64,000 bases of DNA from contig SPDT01000013.1 in assembly GCA_008477525.1 (NCBI GenBank), forward strand, positions 171,501 through 235,500. The letters are read 5' to 3'. Of the stretch, positions 10,043 to 20,305 are shown piece after piece. A model generated the notes under the pieces. The model worked only from the letters and a program-made list of their open reading frames with translations, had not been told where the DNA came from and searched no databases. Numbering within the stretch: position 1 is the stretch's first letter; each line of letters opens with the position of its first letter. Position numbers and translations under genes: made by a program. This DNA is from Hypomyces perniciosus. Lineage: Eukaryota; Ascomycota; Sordariomycetes; Hypocreales; Hypocreaceae.

Positions 10043-11121
10043 ATGGGCTCTACTGGTGAGGATAAGAAGCCCCATGTCGTGGTGCTTGGAGGTGCCAAGT
10101 ATGTTGGTGAGGAATACCTTGCTAGTGTGAAGAATGAACTCGACCTCGAGGTATGCCTTACTATTTCACAAACTCCTCGAGTACTAGAAGTAATTGCATT
10201 GTCTTATCATCGGTAGTTCCTCGATGTCACGAATCGCAATGAGTTGCAAGAAAAGCTCCGTCTGATCGCCGAAAAGGGCCCCATCCACGCTTTCATCATC
10301 ACATCGGACACTCCCCCTTACGTGCCTTTCGATGAGGATTTGTTAAAGTCTGTCGTTCCGCACTGTCGCATCATCGCATCGGCTTGGGCGGGCTACAACG
10401 AATTCGACGTACCCTGGATGACCAGCCAAAATATCTGGTTCTGCAACACCGTCGATGCTGTGGCTGAGTCTACTGCCGACCTGGCTATTTTCCTAACTAT
10501 TGCTGTTGTCCGGAATACTTACCTCCTCGAGCGAACGGCGAGACAGGGGGGTGGTATGGCACTCTGGTTCCTACGCAAGACCCGACGGGCATGACACTCG
10601 GCATCGTTGGTATGGGGAGTATTGGGCGGTATTTGGCCAAGAAGGCCGCTGCGTTTAATATGCGAGTCAAGTATTACAATCGCAAGCGTGTGAGTGCCGA
10701 TGTGGAAGCAGAGTGTAAAGCGACATATTGCGCTTCGTTGCATGAGCTGCTCTCCCAGGCGGATGTTGTGTCGATTAACTGTCCGCTAACGGACGCCACG
10801 AAAAACCTCATCTCATCCAAGGAGTTTGCGGCCTTCAAGGACGGGGCTTTTCTGATTAACACGGCGCGTGGACCGATTGTTAATGAGGATGCTTTGATTG
10901 AGGCTTTGGAGAGCGGGAAGATTACCAGGGCGGGATTGGATGTCTTTGACAATGAGCCGGGTATTAATGAGTACTTCAAGACGAGTGATAAGGTGGTTAT
11001 CCAACCTCATGTTGGTGGGTGGACGGAAGAAGCGCTCAGGAGGGCGGAGAGGGAGTGTTTTGAGAATGTGAGGGCTTTGTTCAGAACAGGGAGACCAGTG
11101 GCGCCAGTGAATACGGTATGA
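10043..11121 (+). CDS. D-isomer 2-hydroxyacid dehydrogenase, with frameshift
   Basis: Exons are 10043-10150 and 10217-11121, with a 66-nt intron (GTATGC...TAG). The NAD(P) Rossmann motif GIVGMGSIGR, the catalytic Arg in NTARGPIVNEDAL, the Glu region DVFDNEP and the catalytic His in VIQPHVGG mark it as a D-2-hydroxyacid (glyoxylate/hydroxypyruvate-type) dehydrogenase. The frame breaks at a run of six G (10546-10551). Upstream codons end in ...LLERTARQGG and run to a TGA at about 10592-10594, while the true continuation WYGTLVPTQDPTGMTLGIVG lies in the -1 frame. One missing G explains this. No GT-AG pair long enough for an intron fits. Either the assembly lacks a base or the allele is broken. 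Both halves look otherwise well conserved. Confidence 0.8.
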
Positions 11122-11366
11122 AGAAGAAGTGTCTTCTGAGCGTGATGGTATTATTCATTCGCAGAATGAATGATGGATTGGTATCCTTGTTTTAGGCTGA
11201 CTGGGGTGGGTAGAAAGCGAACTAATAGCATTGCATCATCTCAAGCTATCCCGATATCGCAATCCGCACCTATGAATGAATGAATGAATGAACTCGGTAT
11301 TCATCCTGCTTGAGAAAACTCTCATGGCGATGACGATACGAAAGTAGTAATCTTGAACCCTCAACG

Positions 11367-12880
11367 ATGGCGTCACAACCTCCGTCTAAAGAACAGCCCA
11401 TCGTCATCGTCGGGGCGGGCGTCTTTGGCCTCAGCACTGCGCTTCACCTCGCACGGAGAGAATACACAAATGTCACTGTCGTTGATAAACAGCCGTATGA
11501 GAAGACGTTGTATTCCTACCTAGACGGCTGTGATTCTGCCTCTGCAGGTCAGCTCACTATACGTATCATAAAGTAAGCATGATCTGCTGACACTAGAATT
11601 CCGCAGATATAAACAAATCCATCCGTTCTGCGTACGGCTCACAGACGGAATACCAAGCTCTCAGCACCGAGGCCCTCGCCGCATGGGATGTATGGAACGC
11701 TGAGATCCAAGCTGGTGGTGACGCTGTCCCGCCAGGCATGACCTCGCGTGATGTAGTCTGGATAAGAAACGGCCATCTAACGAGCAGCGATTCCGAAACA
11801 CTGCCAGAATTTGAGCGGGCCACTGTTGAAAACATGGAGGCGGCTGGACATCATGGATCGCAGCTCATCACTAATGATCCGGACCATCTAAGTCTTGCAG
11901 CTGCTAAGGGCATGAAGTCAGCCATGCAACCCTTCAGCAAGAACGTTCTCGGTGTGCTAGATACCACTGGCGGACTCGCAGTTGCAGATAAGGCCTGCCG
12001 GTTTGCACTGCATAAGGCGAAGAACCTCGGCGTCCGGTTCGTGCTTGATCCTGTGTTGGGATCATTTGTCTCCTTTGTCCATGATGATTCCGGGGCGAAG
12101 GTCACTGGTATCAAAACCGCTGACGGAGAGATTCATCCCGCATCTGTCACAATCCTTGCCTGCGGCGCCTGGACTCCGTCTCTGCTGCCTGAGTTTGACG
12201 GCCTCATCGAAGCCACCGGCGGCTCTGTTGCCCTGCTAAAGATCCCCCAAGATTCACCCCTCCGCCAGCGGTTCGATCCATCAGTCTTCCCGTCATGGTC
12301 TTTCAACCTTAGATATGGGGCTGAGGGTGGGATTTATGGCTTCCCGGTGGATGAGACGGGTATTCTCAAGATTGGATATCGAGGCACAAAGTACACGAAC
12401 CCGAAAACACAGGCCGATGGACATGAGAGGAGTGTGCCTGTCACGCGGTGGAGTGATGGTAATGATGGCAAGGACAAACTTACACAGATCCCTGAACAAG
12501 CGCACAAAGTTATCTGCAAGTTTTTGGATGAGTATCTCCCTGAACTAGGCGAGGAGGGCATCGGAATCTGGATGACACGCATGTGTTGGTATACGGACTC
12601 ACTCGACAACCACTATGTGATAGATAGAGTTCCCGGGAAAGAAGGCCTAATGTGTGCAACAGGGGGCAGCGGACACGCCTTCAAGTTCCTGCCTAACATT
12701 GGCAACTGGGTTGTTGATGTGCTAGAGGGCGTGGGAACGGACAGACCTGCTATCAAGGCCTGGAAATGGAGGTCAAAGAAAGGAAACGAGGAGCCTATGA
12801 ATACTTTGATGGAGGGGATCAAAGGATCGAGGGCCTTGTGTAATGTTCGTTTGGTGTCTGCTGGTGCTCTGAGTGTGTAG
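11367..12880 (+). CDS. FAD-dependent amine oxidase, amadoriase/sarcosine oxidase-like
   Basis: Exons 11367-11547 and 11607-12880 give 484 residues. The 59-nt intron (GTCAGC...CAG, branch CTGAC) joins GCDSASA to DINKSIRSAYG, a hallmark of fungal fructosyl-amino-acid oxidases and L-pipecolate/sarcosine oxidase relatives. The FAD-binding GxGxxG is at residues 16-21 (VGAGVFGLS). The C-terminal CATGGSGHAFKFLPNIG is the second conserved flavin contact. Such enzymes oxidise secondary amines or glycated amino acids to give H2O2. Many are peroxisomal, but the C-terminus here (ALSV) is not a PTS1 signal. It follows the dehydrogenase on the same strand with a 245-bp gap; a shared role is not shown. Confidence 0.88.
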
Positions 12881-12979
12881 AAGTGCTTTCAATAGCAAGA
12901 GCAAGATATCCATTAAGAACAGTCCATTCGTTCGATTTGATCACCACCACCTTGGAATCCTCGTCTAGTATTCTTCTCC

Positions 12980-14537
12980 TCACTCACTCCCAGGAGCGTA
13001 GGGATCCTTGAAGAAAATCACTTGCACCGTCACATCATCCCTGACATAGCGACTCATCGGGCTGCACACCGTCATAACGCCACAGAACAACCCACGCCGT
13101 CGGCCCCCAAAAGCGTTCTTCACCAAGCACACAGCAGCACTGTCCAGATCCTCAATGGCGAAATATTCAGGCGTCGCCTTCCAGCTGGCGTAGCCATTCT
13201 CATCAGCCGTCAAACCAGATGGAGTCTCAATCACTGTCTCAGGCTTGCCGGCTCGCTTCGCCGCAAGCCACCGGGATACACAAGCGACCGCATCCTCACT
13301 GGAGATGCAATCCCACAGTCCATCGGACGCCAGAATGACAAAATCTTCAGTCTTGATCTGGCGCGAAGTAACCTCCGGGCTGGCAGTCAAGTACGGCGGC
13401 GTTTTGGACTTGTGACGCAACACACCAAAGCCGAAGAAGTTGGACTGCACCGTCTTGATGAATTCCTCGGTCCATTTCCAACGATGGTCGCCAAAGGCTC
13501 GGACCACAGCAAGACCCATCAACCTTCCGGTCTTGGGATCAAGTATGTCGTCTTTTTCACCAGGATGTGCCTTGTCGAGTCTGTTCACTTCGTCCTTGTT
13601 GAATCCCGTTTGATCGTTGCTCAGCGCGTCAGCAGAGAACTTGCCGGTTTCAGATGACCAGGACCCCAGCACGGCGCGAGAATCTCCAGTGACCGCGGTG
13701 CGTAGGACAGACGTCTGTGTGTCGTAAATGGAGAGCAAGGCACAGGAGCCTGCTATAGCCGGGGCAATGGCTGAGGCGACTTCGCCTGAGCCTGACTCAT
13801 GGCCGGCCTCGGCAGCCTTCTTCGCATTATCCATTATACGGTCGTCCAGGCGGCTAAACGCATTCTTTATAGCCGTATCTATGAGGTCGCCTGAGCTGGA
13901 CTGGGCAAGCTTGCTGAGGCTGGTTGACACATAGGGAATTAGAGCCTGTCTGAGAACAGCAGACGTAGCCCAACCACTTGACGGAGAATTATCAGTCAGT
14001 ATCACCACAAACGCCTCCGAACACTGGTTTGAGACTTTCGACTTACGCATGTCCATCGTACACTCCCGCGAACAACGTCTTGGCTCCTCCCACACCGTTG
14101 CCAACTCCCACAGCCCACTCATCCTCCGCAGGCATATTGCTCGAAACGCGCACGACATCGACACGTCCCTTGGCTCCATCTTTACCATTGAACACAAAGC
14201 TCTCAGTCTGCTCTCTGATTCTCTCATTCGCAGCTTTCAGATCCAGCACCTTGAGGGGCGAGACAACGGGTATTTCATCCTCGGTAGAAGGCAGCTGAAT
14301 GCTAGGGACTTTGTTCACGGGAGTTTGTTCATGAGTGAGAGTATGAGTAGGCCTTTTGGCCATGTAGATGCCGGAGCCGCCGACGGCCAAGAGACCAATA
14401 GCCCATGGAAGCTTATTAGATGATGGTGTCGCAGTCTTGGGCTCGTGAGTTGAGCTCCATCGTTGAAGCCCTGCGGCCTGTCGCTTTGGTGTGCTGTTGT
14501 TCGCCACGCGAAGGGCTCTAACAGTTTGACGAAGCAT
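12980..14537 (-). CDS. Mitochondrial PP2C-type protein phosphatase (PDH phosphatase/Ptc5-like)
   Basis: Exons on the minus strand are 14047-14537 and 12980-13976 (495 residues), with a 70-nt intron (GTAAGT...AAG) splitting the Ala of DGHA. The N-terminus is Arg/Ser-rich with no acids until residue 32, a mitochondrial presequence. A hydrophobic helix follows (about 45-60, LPWAIGLLAVGGSGIYM), which suggests an inner-membrane anchor. PP2C metal motifs follow in order: VYDGHAGW (about 158-166), VTGDSRAVLG, DGLWDC and RDDVTVQVIFF near the end. Yeast Ptc5 has this layout and dephosphorylates the E1-alpha subunit of pyruvate dehydrogenase; that substrate is inferred for this protein. It ends 100 bp from the convergent FAD oxidase. 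Confidence 0.9.
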
Positions 14538-14901
14538 TATAATCGCTTGCGGTAATCCAAAGTCCTAGGGGGATATCGTCACTTTGATTTTTGATTTTTT
14601 TTTTCGTATTTGTGATATTTTTCACGCCTTGTCCTCGGACTTGGAAGAAGATTGATGTTCACGCCAACCTTTTGGTAAGAGCAAGGATGTGGCTGGTTTT
14701 AGAACCCCAGTTACCGCTTTGGGAAGTTATTGGTCCAAACCTCCATGTTTGTCTCACCTTCAATATCAAACACATTTAAAGAGAGCATTTGTATGTACTG
14801 TGCGTAAAAAACCAGTAAAAAACCAAAATACCCTCATTTGAAAACCAGTGTGCGCCATTATTATTTTCAGTAAAAAACCTTGAATCAGACGCGCCTCCAA
14901 A

Positions 14902-16289
14902 TCAACCATTAGAGGTATCCTCCTCCTCGTCTTCCCATTCACCCTCCTCGTCCTTCTTCTCGCCGTCCAACTCATCCAAATCCATGTCACTATAGTACTC
15001 GTAGTCATCCTCATCGTCTTCGTCGTCGCCATCGTCCTTTCCGCCCTTGTTGCTCTTCTTGGCCGCCTTCTTCTTCTCCACATTCGCCTTTTGTTCACGG
15101 CGTCGGGCCTCCTCCTCCTGCCTCCTCTTTTCCCACCGCTTCTCAAGTTCCTTGATTTCTTCTGGCGTCTTGTGGAGGTATTCGTGCCACATGACTTTGC
15201 CCGAACACAGTCCCTCCTCGACTTTGGTAAGGCGAAGTCGCAGGCGCGGTCCAAGTTCGACGAGCTTTACGGCATGTCGCTCCACATTTCCCTCCTCTTC
15301 CTCCTCAGGTCCGCCATTTTCGGCGGCTGCTGCTCGGGCCTTTGCGGACAAAACCTTTCTCGGAGCAGTGTTGAGAACTTCAACTTCGGCATCGGTATCC
15401 ACCTCGCTACCACTTGTCGCATCAGAAACGTATCCATCGCCACCCTCACCACCAATCATGTAGTCCGCAATGTCCTCAAGCTTTCCCAAATTCGGCATTT
15501 GACTTCGTCGGCTCGTCTTTGTGCCCAGAAATTGTTCCGCAGCATTGATTCGGCGCACTTGTTTCGAGACACCCGCTGACCTGGTAGTAATAGCGTAGTG
15601 TCTGAAATTGAGAATGAAAGTACCATCGTCCTCCTCGGATCGCTCTCGATTTAACAGCAACACTCTGCGGATCGACTTAATAGCAGTGGCTTGAGGGTTG
15701 ATAGGCGGGAATAAGGATTGGAAGACCGTCGTAGCTAATGACTCGAGGTGCTTGGGGACCTTGGATTTGGCGTTGGAATCAGGACTGGCGAAGCTGTTCA
15801 TGACCAGCTGCGTTTTGTTAGCGTAATTCATGCCACATCGATTTCTGCTGTCCTTACCAATGGTGGACTGAGGAACTCCTTGCCAACGCCTTTGGGATGC
15901 CTCTGAATTCTCTGTACATCCTTGCAAAGAGAGTACTTCTCGACTCGAAAATTCAGCGTCGGCCCTCGAGGAGCCAAGGCAACTCTGAGATTGGTGTTAC
16001 CGGTCTCGGATCGCGAAAAGAGCATCAGATGCGTGACGCCTAGAGGACCGCACATGACGGCATAATCCTTCAATCGGTTTCCTCTCCTTTCCTTCAATCG
16101 ACTCGCAGTTCCAGGTTCCATGACCTTTCGAACGTCTGCCGCAAGTTGGCTGATGCTTGACCCAACCTCGCCAGCTCCAATTCTGATGACCATGCTTTTC
16201 GGATCGCGGGCAGATGCATGACCAGCAGATGCCGGCTGGGGGTTATTTGCCCCCATATGGGTTCTTTTCTTGACTCTTCGTTTTGCCAT
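14902..16289 (-). CDS. SSF1: Ribosome biogenesis Brix-domain protein Ssf1/Peter Pan
   Basis: Exons 15858-16289 and 14902-15807 give 445 residues; the 50-nt intron (GTAAGG...CAG) joins EFLSPPL to LVMNSF. Ssf1 acts in the nucleolus on early 60S (27S pre-rRNA) particles. The N-terminus MAKRRVKKRTHMG, the segment KSMVIRIG...SISQLAADVRKVMEP and the Brix core DYAVMCGPLGVTHLMLFSR are typical. The protein ends in a long Glu/Asp/Lys-rich tail (KKAAKKSNKGGKDDGDDED...), normal for the family. The gene is divergent from RRP3 across only 270 bp, so both rRNA-processing factors share a promoter. Confidence 0.93.
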
Positions 16290-16559
16290 GGTCAATTGGT
16301 ATGATCTGTTGAAAAAAAAGCTGAGAAAAGCTGGGAAAAGCTGGGTGAAACTAGGCGATCGCCATTGAAGGAAAAAAAGTTCGGCGGGACGCGCGATAAG
16401 AAATTCCGCACGTGCGATAACGAGCCCCACCAATTTTTTTTTAGCTTGGCTCCATCGTCAATTTGACTCTCTCTCGCTGAACTTCTTCCGTCAAAGTTGG
16501 ACAAAGACGTTGTATTTCTGTTCTTTTCCTCTTCTCCCACAGACATATTCGCCACAGTC
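16290..16559. promoter_or_regulatory. Bidirectional promoter between SSF1 and RRP3
   Basis: This 270-bp region has to serve two divergent rRNA-processing genes. It has repeated GAAAAGCTGGG-like wording (about 16310-16345), an AATTTTTTTTT tract (16434-16442) and CT-rich leader sequence. The poly(T) tract resembles the nucleosome-free element of yeast ribosome-biogenesis promoters; that parallel is inference. Confidence 0.55.
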
Positions 16560-18049
16560 ATGAACGACGCAAAGAGACGAAAGGTTGCGCATAGTGCGCC
16601 TCGAAAGCGCCAGGCTCCCGAGGAGAGGACTCCTATGGAGGCCCCCGATCTGCCGACTGAGGAAGAATCCGTTACCCTCGATGTTTCTTCAGTAGCAGAC
16701 GCACCAGAGGCTCCTGAGCAGCCCAAGTCTTTCAAAGATCTGGTAAGCGGGTGGTGATATGGAATCAAGAGGAATTCTAGGCTGACAATGATGTTCAGGG
16801 AATTGTAGATTCATTATGCGAGGCTTGTGAGGCTCTCAACTATAAGCATCCCACGCCGATCCAAGAGAAGTCCATCCCCGTCGCTCTCCAGAACCGAGAC
16901 GTCATCGGTCTCGCAGAGACTGGTAGCGGCAAGACCGCTGCATTCGCGCTTCCTATTCTCCAAGCGCTGCTCGAGAAACCCCAGCCACTCTTCGGTCTCG
17001 TCCTTGCGCCGACTCGAGAACTTGCTGCCCAAATTGGTCAATCATTCGAAGCTCTAGGCGCACTCATCTCCCTCCGATGTGCCGTCATTGTGGGAGGTTT
17101 GGATATGGTTCCCCAGGCTATTGCTCTTGGCAAGAAACCCCACATCGTCGTCGCGACACCCGGTCGATTGGTCGACCACTTGGAGAAGACCAAGGGATTC
17201 TCCTTGCGATCTCTGAAATACTTGGTCATGGACGAGGCTGATCGTCTGCTGGACATGGACTTTGGGCCTAGTATTGACAAGATTCTCAAGTTCGTTCCCC
17301 GCGAACGTCGAACTTTCCTCTTCTCTGCAACCATGAGCTCCAAGGTTGAGAGCTTGCAGAGAGCCAGTTTGCGGGATCCGGTTCGGGTGAGCGTCAGCTC
17401 CAACAAATACCAGACTGTATCAACCCTCCTTCAACACTACGTCTTCATCCCCCATGTCAGGAAGGATACCTACCTCATTTACCTTGTCAACGAGTTTGCG
17501 GGCAAGTCAACCATCATCTTCACCCGTACTGTCTTTGAGACGCAGCGAATAGCTATTCTTCTCCGAACCCTTGGCTTCGGCGCTATTCCTCTACACGGAC
17601 AATTGTCGCAGTCAGCGCGATTGGGTGCCCTGAACAAGTTCAAGGGAGGCTCTCGCGATATTCTGGTCGCCACCGACGTTGCTGCCCGTGGTCTAGATAT
17701 TCCCAAGGTCGATGTGGTTCTCAACCTTGACCTTCCTCAAGATTCCAAGACATACATCCATCGAGTTGGTCGAACTGCTCGTGCTGGAAACTCCGGTATT
17801 GCCATCAGCATTGTCACCCAGTACGATATTGAGATCTACAAGCGAATCGAAGCTGCGCTGGGCAAGGAGTTTGAAGCCTACCCGACAGAAAAGGAGGAGG
17901 TCATGGCTTTCCAGAACAGAGTTGAGGAGGCACAGAGACATGCTAGGGTAGAAATGAAATCGTTCCTCGAGAGCAAAGGGGGCAGAGGCGGCAAGGGGAA
18001 GCATGGACCCAAGAGGCGGAGGGATAACATGGATCAAGAAGAGGGTTAA
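16560..18049 (+). CDS. RRP3: DEAD-box rRNA-processing helicase Rrp3
   Basis: Exons 16560-16742 and 16799-18049 give 477 residues; the 56-nt intron (GTAAGC...CAG, branch CTGAC) joins SFKDL to GIVDSLCEA. Rrp3 is needed for 18S rRNA maturation in the SSU processome. In order: Q motif with HPTPIQ (about 78-83), motif I AETGSGKT (100-107), PTREL, motif II DEAD (206-209), motif III SAT (237-239), and motif [12 protein letters not shown] (about 382-391). The tail is Lys/Arg/Gly-rich. Overall length and the short acidic N-terminus fit fungal Rrp3 rather than the longer Dbp proteins. Confidence 0.93.
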
Positions 18050-18334
18050 AGAAGAAGACAAGGCAGTGAAATAACAAAAAAGGAGGGGCATTGGTAGGCG
18101 CACGAAAGAAGGTGTTTGGGAGTATAAAATGAATGTCATCTATTGATGCGGTTTTAGAGTGTTTTGTTATAGCAAATAATGTTAAGCAACTAAAAGTTAT
18201 CGAATCTTATTCCGATTTTCTGAGAAAGAGCATGATTTTTCGGTGTTGGGATAATTGGAGCGAGGCACAATTATCCCCAGCTAGTTTCATTATGAGATTC
18301 TCACCTGAATACCATCTCTAGTATGGTAGAGTCG

Positions 18335-19933
18335 TCAATCTCGCCGTCTCTTTTGCGCGTCTGTGAACATCTCCCCATCAGGCTCATCAAAGGAATAATT
18401 CCAGTGAATATATCTAACAATGCCATCCTCATCACACCGAAAGAAGAATTTGTGGAAATCGACAGACCATCCGGTAAATATCGCCCGTCTCGCCTCTGCG
18501 TCCCTGTCGACCTCCCAAAAGAAGATATCCTCGTGGTAGTGCCGAAGGTCGTAGTAAGTCAGGGACTTGTCGTTGATACTCAGTCGAAGCCCATCGCCAT
18601 GTGCCTTGACTACCAGAGTGAAGTTTCCTTCAGCGTTTGTATAGCGTCCTTCATACTCGGGATAGGGCCTATGCTCCGTTCCCTTCTTCCTCTCAGCCTC
18701 GAGCTGTGCCGCGGCCTTTAAAGGTCCTTCAATAGCTGTTTCTCTGCACTCCTTGACCAAGGCTAGGAAGTCAATCTTCTGCCTGACTCCCAAGATGGTG
18801 TTCAGGATCAAGCCGCCAACGTAATCTGGAAGATCCGAAAAGGCCATCGTGTTGGACAAGACCACAATGATCGTATGGGACTTTGGTATGGTATGAACAG
18901 ATGCCATGGCTCCAGGGATACTGCCGTTATGATACGCAATCGAAGTTGGTGCTGCGCCATCACCAATAATGGGATTCTTCTTGACTCGGCCATTATTAAG
19001 GCCTATCCAACCGATTTCGCCAGGAAGTTCGGTCGGAACCCATCCAAACCCATACTTTGTCGTCCCTGCCTGGTTATGAGGACTGAAAAGCATCTCAGCC
19101 TGGCTGAAGGGATTATTCGGCGTGCTTGTTCGTCCCATCCGGGTCTGATCCTCAAGCGCAGAGAGAAGCGAGTCGTAAAGGCGAACCATGTCATTGACTG
19201 TGCTTTTCAACCCAGCTGCACCAGCCATTATTTCACCACTACCAATCGTCGGACTCGGCACTCTGAATGGTGTCCCACCGCTGAGACCCATATGAGAAGC
19301 CGCGCAATTATCCTCTGGCGGAACTCCAAACGTCGTTCTCTTAAGCCCCAAAGGCTTAAAGAATGTGCTTTGCATGAATTCCTCCAAGCTTACGCCACTC
19401 AATTCCTCTATCAGTAGTGCGGCTGCACAGTATAGCCAGTTAGTATACTTGATTGTACTTCGAAAGTCAGCCGTCATGTTCAAGGCCCCAAGAACATTGA
19501 GTGTCTGATTTGCCGGGAGTAGAAGTTCCTGCTCCATCTGTTGCCAGTAGTTGACTCGCATAGACAGCCCAGTGCGATGAGCCAGAACATCAACTATATT
19601 CGTCTGGGATTCGACATGTTTGTTTCGTTGGTGAAAGCCTGGCAAGACGTCTCGAAGCAAAGAGTCCCATCGGAGCTTGCCCTGCTCGACCAATACTCCG
19701 ATTGAAGCAGCGATCAGACATTTCGACAGGGAAGCAAGATGATAGACAGTTTCAGCATCTGACGTCTCTCTAGTGACTATGTTGCTGAATCCATAGTTCG
19801 ATCGGTGAACGTCTTCGCCTTTGTGCATCACGCCAATGGACAAGCCTGCATTGCCAGCCGCGTCACATAACCCCTGAATCTCTCCGTGAAGGGCCTCAAT
19901 AGCCTTGACGATTTCCGTGATAGAAGCCTCCAT
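18335..19933 (-). CDS. Serine beta-lactamase-like hydrolase (class C/PBP fold)
   Basis: This is a 532-residue single-exon protein. The nucleophile motif SxxK is SLSK at residues 68-71, the YxN motif is YTN at 163-165, and a KTG-equivalent HNG occurs in AYHNGSIPG (about 333-341). Fungal members include transesterases and lactone/ester hydrolases, often tied to secondary metabolism, but this one has no biosynthetic neighbours. The C-terminal ~120 residues form a lipocalin-like add-on (YEGRYTNAEGNFTLVV...) that is frequent in this family. There is no signal peptide, so the location is probably cytosolic. It converges on RRP3. Confidence 0.85.
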   Translation of the reverse strand: MEASITEIVKAIEALHGEIQGLCDAAGNAGLSIGVMHKGEDVHRSNYGFSNIVTRETSDAETVYHLASLSKCLIAASIGVLVEQGKLRWDSLLRDVLPGFHQRNKHVESQTNIVDVLAHRTGLSMRVNYWQQMEQELLLPANQTLNVLGALNMTADFRSTIKYTNWLYCAAALLIEELSGVSLEEFMQSTFFKPLGLKRTTFGVPPEDNCAASHMGLSGGTPFRVPSPTIGSGEIMAGAAGLKSTVNDMVRLYDSLLSALEDQTRMGRTSTPNNPFSQAEMLFSPHNQAGTTKYGFGWVPTELPGEIGWIGLNNGRVKKNPIIGDGAAPTSIAYHNGSIPGAMASVHTIPKSHTIIVVLSNTMAFSDLPDYVGGLILNTILGVRQKIDFLALVKECRETAIEGPLKAAAQLEAERKKGTEHRPYPEYEGRYTNAEGNFTLVVKAHGDGLRLSINDKSLTYYDLRHYHEDIFFWEVDRDAEARRAIFTGWSVDFHKFFFRCDEDGIVRYIHWNYSFDEPDGEMFTDAQKRRRD

Positions 19934-20305
19934 GGTATTGTGTTAGTAATTAATTCCAATGGAAATAAAATGCCTTTGTTGTCGCAACTCGTCTAATCTG
20001 TGGTCAAGTTTGAGTGTGTAATGTGACAGTGTTGATTTGGGGACGCGGAGAAATCATGCCAAGACAGCACACTAATAAGGAGGAAAAAACCATAGGTACG
20101 AAGTACATACGATTGAAACGAACAGCGCCAATGAAGTGGCTCGCCATCTTCAACTCCAGCTATTATATTAATACCAATCCTCGTTCCAAAAAAAGAAAAA
20201 AAAACCAACGGCATCTCGCTGAATAAGGATACAAAAAGCCACCATTTTCGAACATCAAAAAGGCCAATAGCGCCGGTTCCTCAATCTTCCAACCCAGCCA
20301 ACGCC
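19934..20305. other. Intergenic region
   Basis: This 372-bp stretch contains the promoter of the beta-lactamase-like gene and the 3' end of HIR3. One TACGAAGTA motif variant lies at about 20098-20106. No gene is seen. Confidence 0.5.

Noticed and set aside
10552..10580. A possible tiny intron to repair the dehydrogenase frame
   Set aside because: The only GT...AG span is about 29 nt, below the usable size here (50 nt or more), and it would remove conserved residues. A lost G is simpler.
14766..15254. Arg-rich 162-codon frame inside SSF1
   Set aside because: It is an out-of-frame reading of the SSF1 acidic tail codons.
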